This document shows positions 31,685-33,818 of a stretch of 33,818 nucleotides of DNA, in pieces; the first letter of the stretch is position 1, and the number at the start of each line of letters is the position of its first letter. Source of the DNA: Phycisphaerae bacterium (GTDB lineage Bacteria; Planctomycetota; Phycisphaerae; Tepidisphaerales; Tepidisphaeraceae); the NCBI GenBank assembly GCA_014379105.1, contig JACMML010000256.1:1-33818 (forward strand), given 5' to 3'. The notes beneath the pieces were generated by a model that was not told the DNA's origin, made no database searches, and saw only the letters and a list, made by a program, of their open reading frames with translations. The position numbers were made by a program, and so were the translations under genes.

Positions 31685-33424
31685 TCATTGAACAGCCGGT
31701 CCGTAGGTCTGTCCGGCATCGGTAAGATTGAGGTGAGTCGTCGGCAGGCGAATGGTGAACGTCGTCCCCTCCGGACCGCTGCTGGCGCTGATCACGCCTT
31801 CATGCTCGGTGACGATCTTCTTCGCCACCGCCAGCCCGAGCCCAGTGCCGCGGTTGCCCTTGGTGCTATGAAAGATCTCAAAAAGATGCGGCATCATCGA
31901 TGGCGCGATGCCCTGGCCGTTGTCGATGATCTCGATAATTGTCGATTTGTTCGCCGAATCGAACTTGCACGTGACCCGAATCAACCCTTCCTGCGCCTCG
32001 GCGGCATCCAGCGCGTTGGTGAGCAGATTCATGATCGCCTGGTGGAGCCCGTCGGGGTCCATCGGAATCGCCGGCAGGTCATTGTCCACGTCCGCGACCG
32101 CCATCACACCTTTTTCGTTGGCCATCGGGGCGATGAGTTCGAGGCACTCTTCAATCACCTTCTTCGGGTTCACCATCTCAAGCTTTGGCTGGCGGGCATG
32201 CGAATAGGCAAGAAGATTCATCGTCAGGTTGTAGATCTTTTCCAGATTGCGATCGACGATGCGCCAGCCTTTGCCGAGTTGATTCAGGTCAGTTCGCCGG
32301 ATGCCCATTTCCACCACATCAGCGCCGCCGCGCAGTGCCTGCAGGATGTTTTTAATCGAGTGGGAAAGGGCGGCGGTCGTTTCCCCAATCGCAGCGAGGC
32401 GTTCTGCTTCCAGACCCGCCTGATAGAGCTTGGCGTTTTGAATCGCCAGGCCTGCCTGCAGGCCGATCGCGGTTAGAAGTCGAAGCTGGTCGGTGGAATA
32501 TGTGTAATTTCGAACAGAGCTATCGATGTAGATGACGCCGACCACCTCGTCGCTGTTGCCGGCATCGTCGACTCGGTGGTCCAGCTTGCGGGCCTTGATT
32601 GGCACGCATAGCGCCGAGCGAATGCCCAGGTTGTGCACGCTCTTGCCCTTACTGAAGCGCGGGTCCACCATCGCGTTGCTCGAAAGCACACCGGAGCCGG
32701 AATCGATGACGTATTTGATGATCGTCCACGATGCGTTGATTTTCTCAGGCTCGGGCTTTGTGCCGTCCCCGGTCGTCTCAACCGCAGCGCGGCCGGTGGT
32801 GCCGGAGGCGCGGGTTTCGTCGCGCACACGAACCACCTTCGGGATCGGATTCTGTTCCTTATCCAAAAGCATGATGATGCCGCGATCGGCTTTGACGTGT
32901 TCGAACACCAGATCCATGATGACTTCAAGCACCTGATCAATATCAAAGCTCGAACCCAGCGCGGCCGAGAGTCGGTAGAGAATCTTCAGGTTGCCGATCG
33001 CCGCCGCCGCCGGCTCCGGCACCGCCATCACCATTGAATCGTCGTTGCTTGGAAGCGTATTGATGATCGAGCTGTCCATGCCCGATTCGGCGCCCATCAG
33101 CGAAACATTCGCTCCGCTCTGCCGCTGCACGCCCGGCTGAATGCCCACCACCAGAAGCGACCGGCCGACGCGGATCTGGTCGCCCATCTTGAGCATTTGA
33201 GACTGCTCAACGCGCTGGCCGTTAACATAAGTGCCGTTGGATGAACCGAGATCGACCAGTCTCCACTGTCCGTCATCTTCCGGCCGGAGTTCGGCGTGAC
33301 GGCGCGACGTGGTCTGATCATTCAAAGGCAGCGCGCGGCTCTCCCGGCCGATCAGCGTGTTCTGATCCGGTAACTCGAACCGCCGTCCTTTGTCAGGTCC
33401 TTGCAGAACCAGCAGGGTGATCAC
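31685..33424 (-). CDS. FHA-GAF sensor histidine kinase
   Basis: A 579-residue cytoplasmic signalling kinase with three parts. The FHA domain (about 5-97; GRE at 26-28, S40-R41-R42-H43, SSNGTYVNG at 61-69) binds phosphothreonine. The GAF domain (about 145-335) senses a ligand or redox state. The kinase part has a phospho-acceptor H355 (ALSHSIKNILQ), N470 (NLLTNALDAA), D501 (DNGQGIA) and GTGLGLA (526-532). It has no receiver or membrane domain. GTG 33424 is chosen: TATACT lies 7 nt before it, and the alternative ATG at 33523 falls inside the sigma-factor terminator hairpin. It could feed an unlinked response regulator. Confidence 0.85.
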   Translation of the reverse strand: MITLLVLQGPDKGRRFELPDQNTLIGRESRALPLNDQTTSRRHAELRPEDDGQWRLVDLGSSNGTYVNGQRVEQSQMLKMGDQIRVGRSLLVVGIQPGVQRQSGANVSLMGAESGMDSSIINTLPSNDDSMVMAVPEPAAAAIGNLKILYRLSAALGSSFDIDQVLEVIMDLVFEHVKADRGIIMLLDKEQNPIPKVVRVRDETRASGTTGRAAVETTGDGTKPEPEKINASWTIIKYVIDSGSGVLSSNAMVDPRFSKGKSVHNLGIRSALCVPIKARKLDHRVDDAGNSDEVVGVIYIDSSVRNYTYSTDQLRLLTAIGLQAGLAIQNAKLYQAGLEAERLAAIGETTAALSHSIKNILQALRGGADVVEMGIRRTDLNQLGKGWRIVDRNLEKIYNLTMNLLAYSHARQPKLEMVNPKKVIEECLELIAPMANEKGVMAVADVDNDLPAIPMDPDGLHQAIMNLLTNALDAAEAQEGLIRVTCKFDSANKSTIIEIIDNGQGIAPSMMPHLFEIFHSTKGNRGTGLGLAVAKKIVTEHEGVISASSGPEGTTFTIRLPTTHLNLTDAGQTYGPAVQ

Positions 33425-33437
33425 GGCCGAGAGTATA
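33425..33437 (-). promoter_or_regulatory. -10-like box before the kinase GTG start
   Basis: On the minus strand TATACT (33437-33432) ends 7 nt before GTG 33424, so the transcript would start at or beside the start codon. The -35 is not clear. Confidence 0.4.
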
Positions 33438-33505
33438 ACATAATGGGTGACGCGACGAAGAAAGTGGATGCTCGCGTGCACACATCGGGGAGAGACGAAA
33501 ATGAG

Positions 33506-33537
33506 AAGGGCGTGATCAGTCACCTGATCACGCCCTT
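33506..33537 (-). terminator. Terminator of the primary sigma factor gene
   Basis: A perfect 13-bp inverted repeat, AAGGGCGTGATCA (33506-33518) and TGATCACGCCCTT (33525-33537), with a 6-nt loop lies 30 bases after the sigma stop; on the minus strand it runs into CTCATTTTCG. The U-tract is moderate, but the stem is very strong. Confidence 0.75.
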
Positions 33538-33567
33538 TGCTTGCCCTATTTGAAAATTGATTCCGTA

Positions 33568-33818
33568 TTACCGCGGCAACCCGCCGGGTAGAAATCCTTC
33601 GAGCTTGCGAGCCCGCACCGGGTGCTGGAGCTTGCGGATGGCCTTGGCTTCGACCTGGCGGACGCGTTCGCGTGTCACCTTGAAGATGCGGCCGACTTCT
33701 TCGAGCGTGTAGGTGTAGCCGTCGCCGATGCCGTAGCGGAGCTTGATGATCTCGCGCTCGCGGTAGGTCAACGTCTTGAGCACCTGCTCGATCTTGTCCT
33801 TCAGCATTTCCTGCGTCG
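33568..33818 (-). CDS. rpoD: Primary sigma factor, C-terminal region 4 (partial; 5' end outside window)
   Basis: About 83 residues are visible of a vegetative sigma-70 (RpoD/SigA). The region 4 core is [28 protein letters not shown], read here in pieces at the start, and the -35-reading helix-turn-helix [28 protein letters not shown]. The open frame continues past 33818, so this is the end of a long gene. It terminates at 33568 and is followed by a strong hairpin. The C-terminal tail GFLPGGLPR is longer than in many RpoD proteins. Such near-perfect region 4 conservation makes the call safe. Confidence 0.95.
   Translation of the reverse strand, partial: TQEMLKDKIEQVLKTLTYREREIIKLRYGIGDGYTYTLEEVGRIFKVTRERVRQVEAKAIRKLQHPVRARKLEGFLPGGLPR

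Noticed and set aside
31634-32476. 280-codon plus-strand frame opposite the kinase
   Set aside because: It is antisense to intact kinase motifs and has no family signature.
33425-33523. 33-residue N-terminal extension of the kinase
   Set aside because: Its start lies in the loop of the sigma-factor terminator; the FHA domain begins right after GTG 33424.

Overview
The window reads as a chromosomal segment of a planctomycete, most likely class Phycisphaerae. This is inferred from a secreted GH30 enzyme whose N-terminus carries the planctomycete-type LExRxML motif, a PEP-CTERM sugar dehydrogenase, ECF-sigma signalling, many TPR proteins and GC-rich coding DNA. Genes lie on both strands in short operons. 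No tRNA, rRNA, CRISPR array or insertion sequence was found.

Layout. 1-2349 is a visibly AT-richer stretch. It holds the last codons of an unknown gene and a lipoprotein gene (258-1970, minus) whose product resembles cholesterol-dependent cytolysins but lacks the undecapeptide and has a different C-terminal domain. This is the most unusual item in the window. 2350-7518 carries a GH63-type glucosidase, a secreted TPR/coiled-coil protein, an orphan HicB-like antitoxin and a TPR protein fused to a CxxC/CxxC and YggX-like tail. 7506-19388 is a surface-glycan island: three or four multi-membrane GT-C-type transferases, three GT2-type transferases (one fused to a methyltransferase), three separate SAM methyltransferases and a sugar-nucleotide-type epimerase. 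Two of the methyltransferases are clear paralogues. 19450-22151 has folE and an ECF sigma / single-pass membrane protein / PDZ protein operon.

22269-29450 is mostly housekeeping and metabolic: a gamma-type carbonic anhydrase homologue, a small basic protein of unknown role with its own promoter and terminator, the GH30 enzyme, a NifS-type cysteine desulfurase, a polytopic membrane protein, thyX and a lactate/malate dehydrogenase homologue with an NADP-type Asn-Arg-Thr motif. 29425-33818 has the PEP-CTERM sugar dehydrogenase, a LOG-family protein, an FHA-GAF histidine kinase and the 3' end of the primary sigma factor gene.

Two themes cut across the genes. First, many genes without a Shine-Dalgarno sequence have a -10-like hexamer 6-10 nt before the start codon, suggesting leaderless mRNAs. 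Second, the glycan island looks mosaic, with duplicated methyltransferases and a glycosyltransferase-methyltransferase fusion. All functional calls come from reading motifs by eye; no database search was run.
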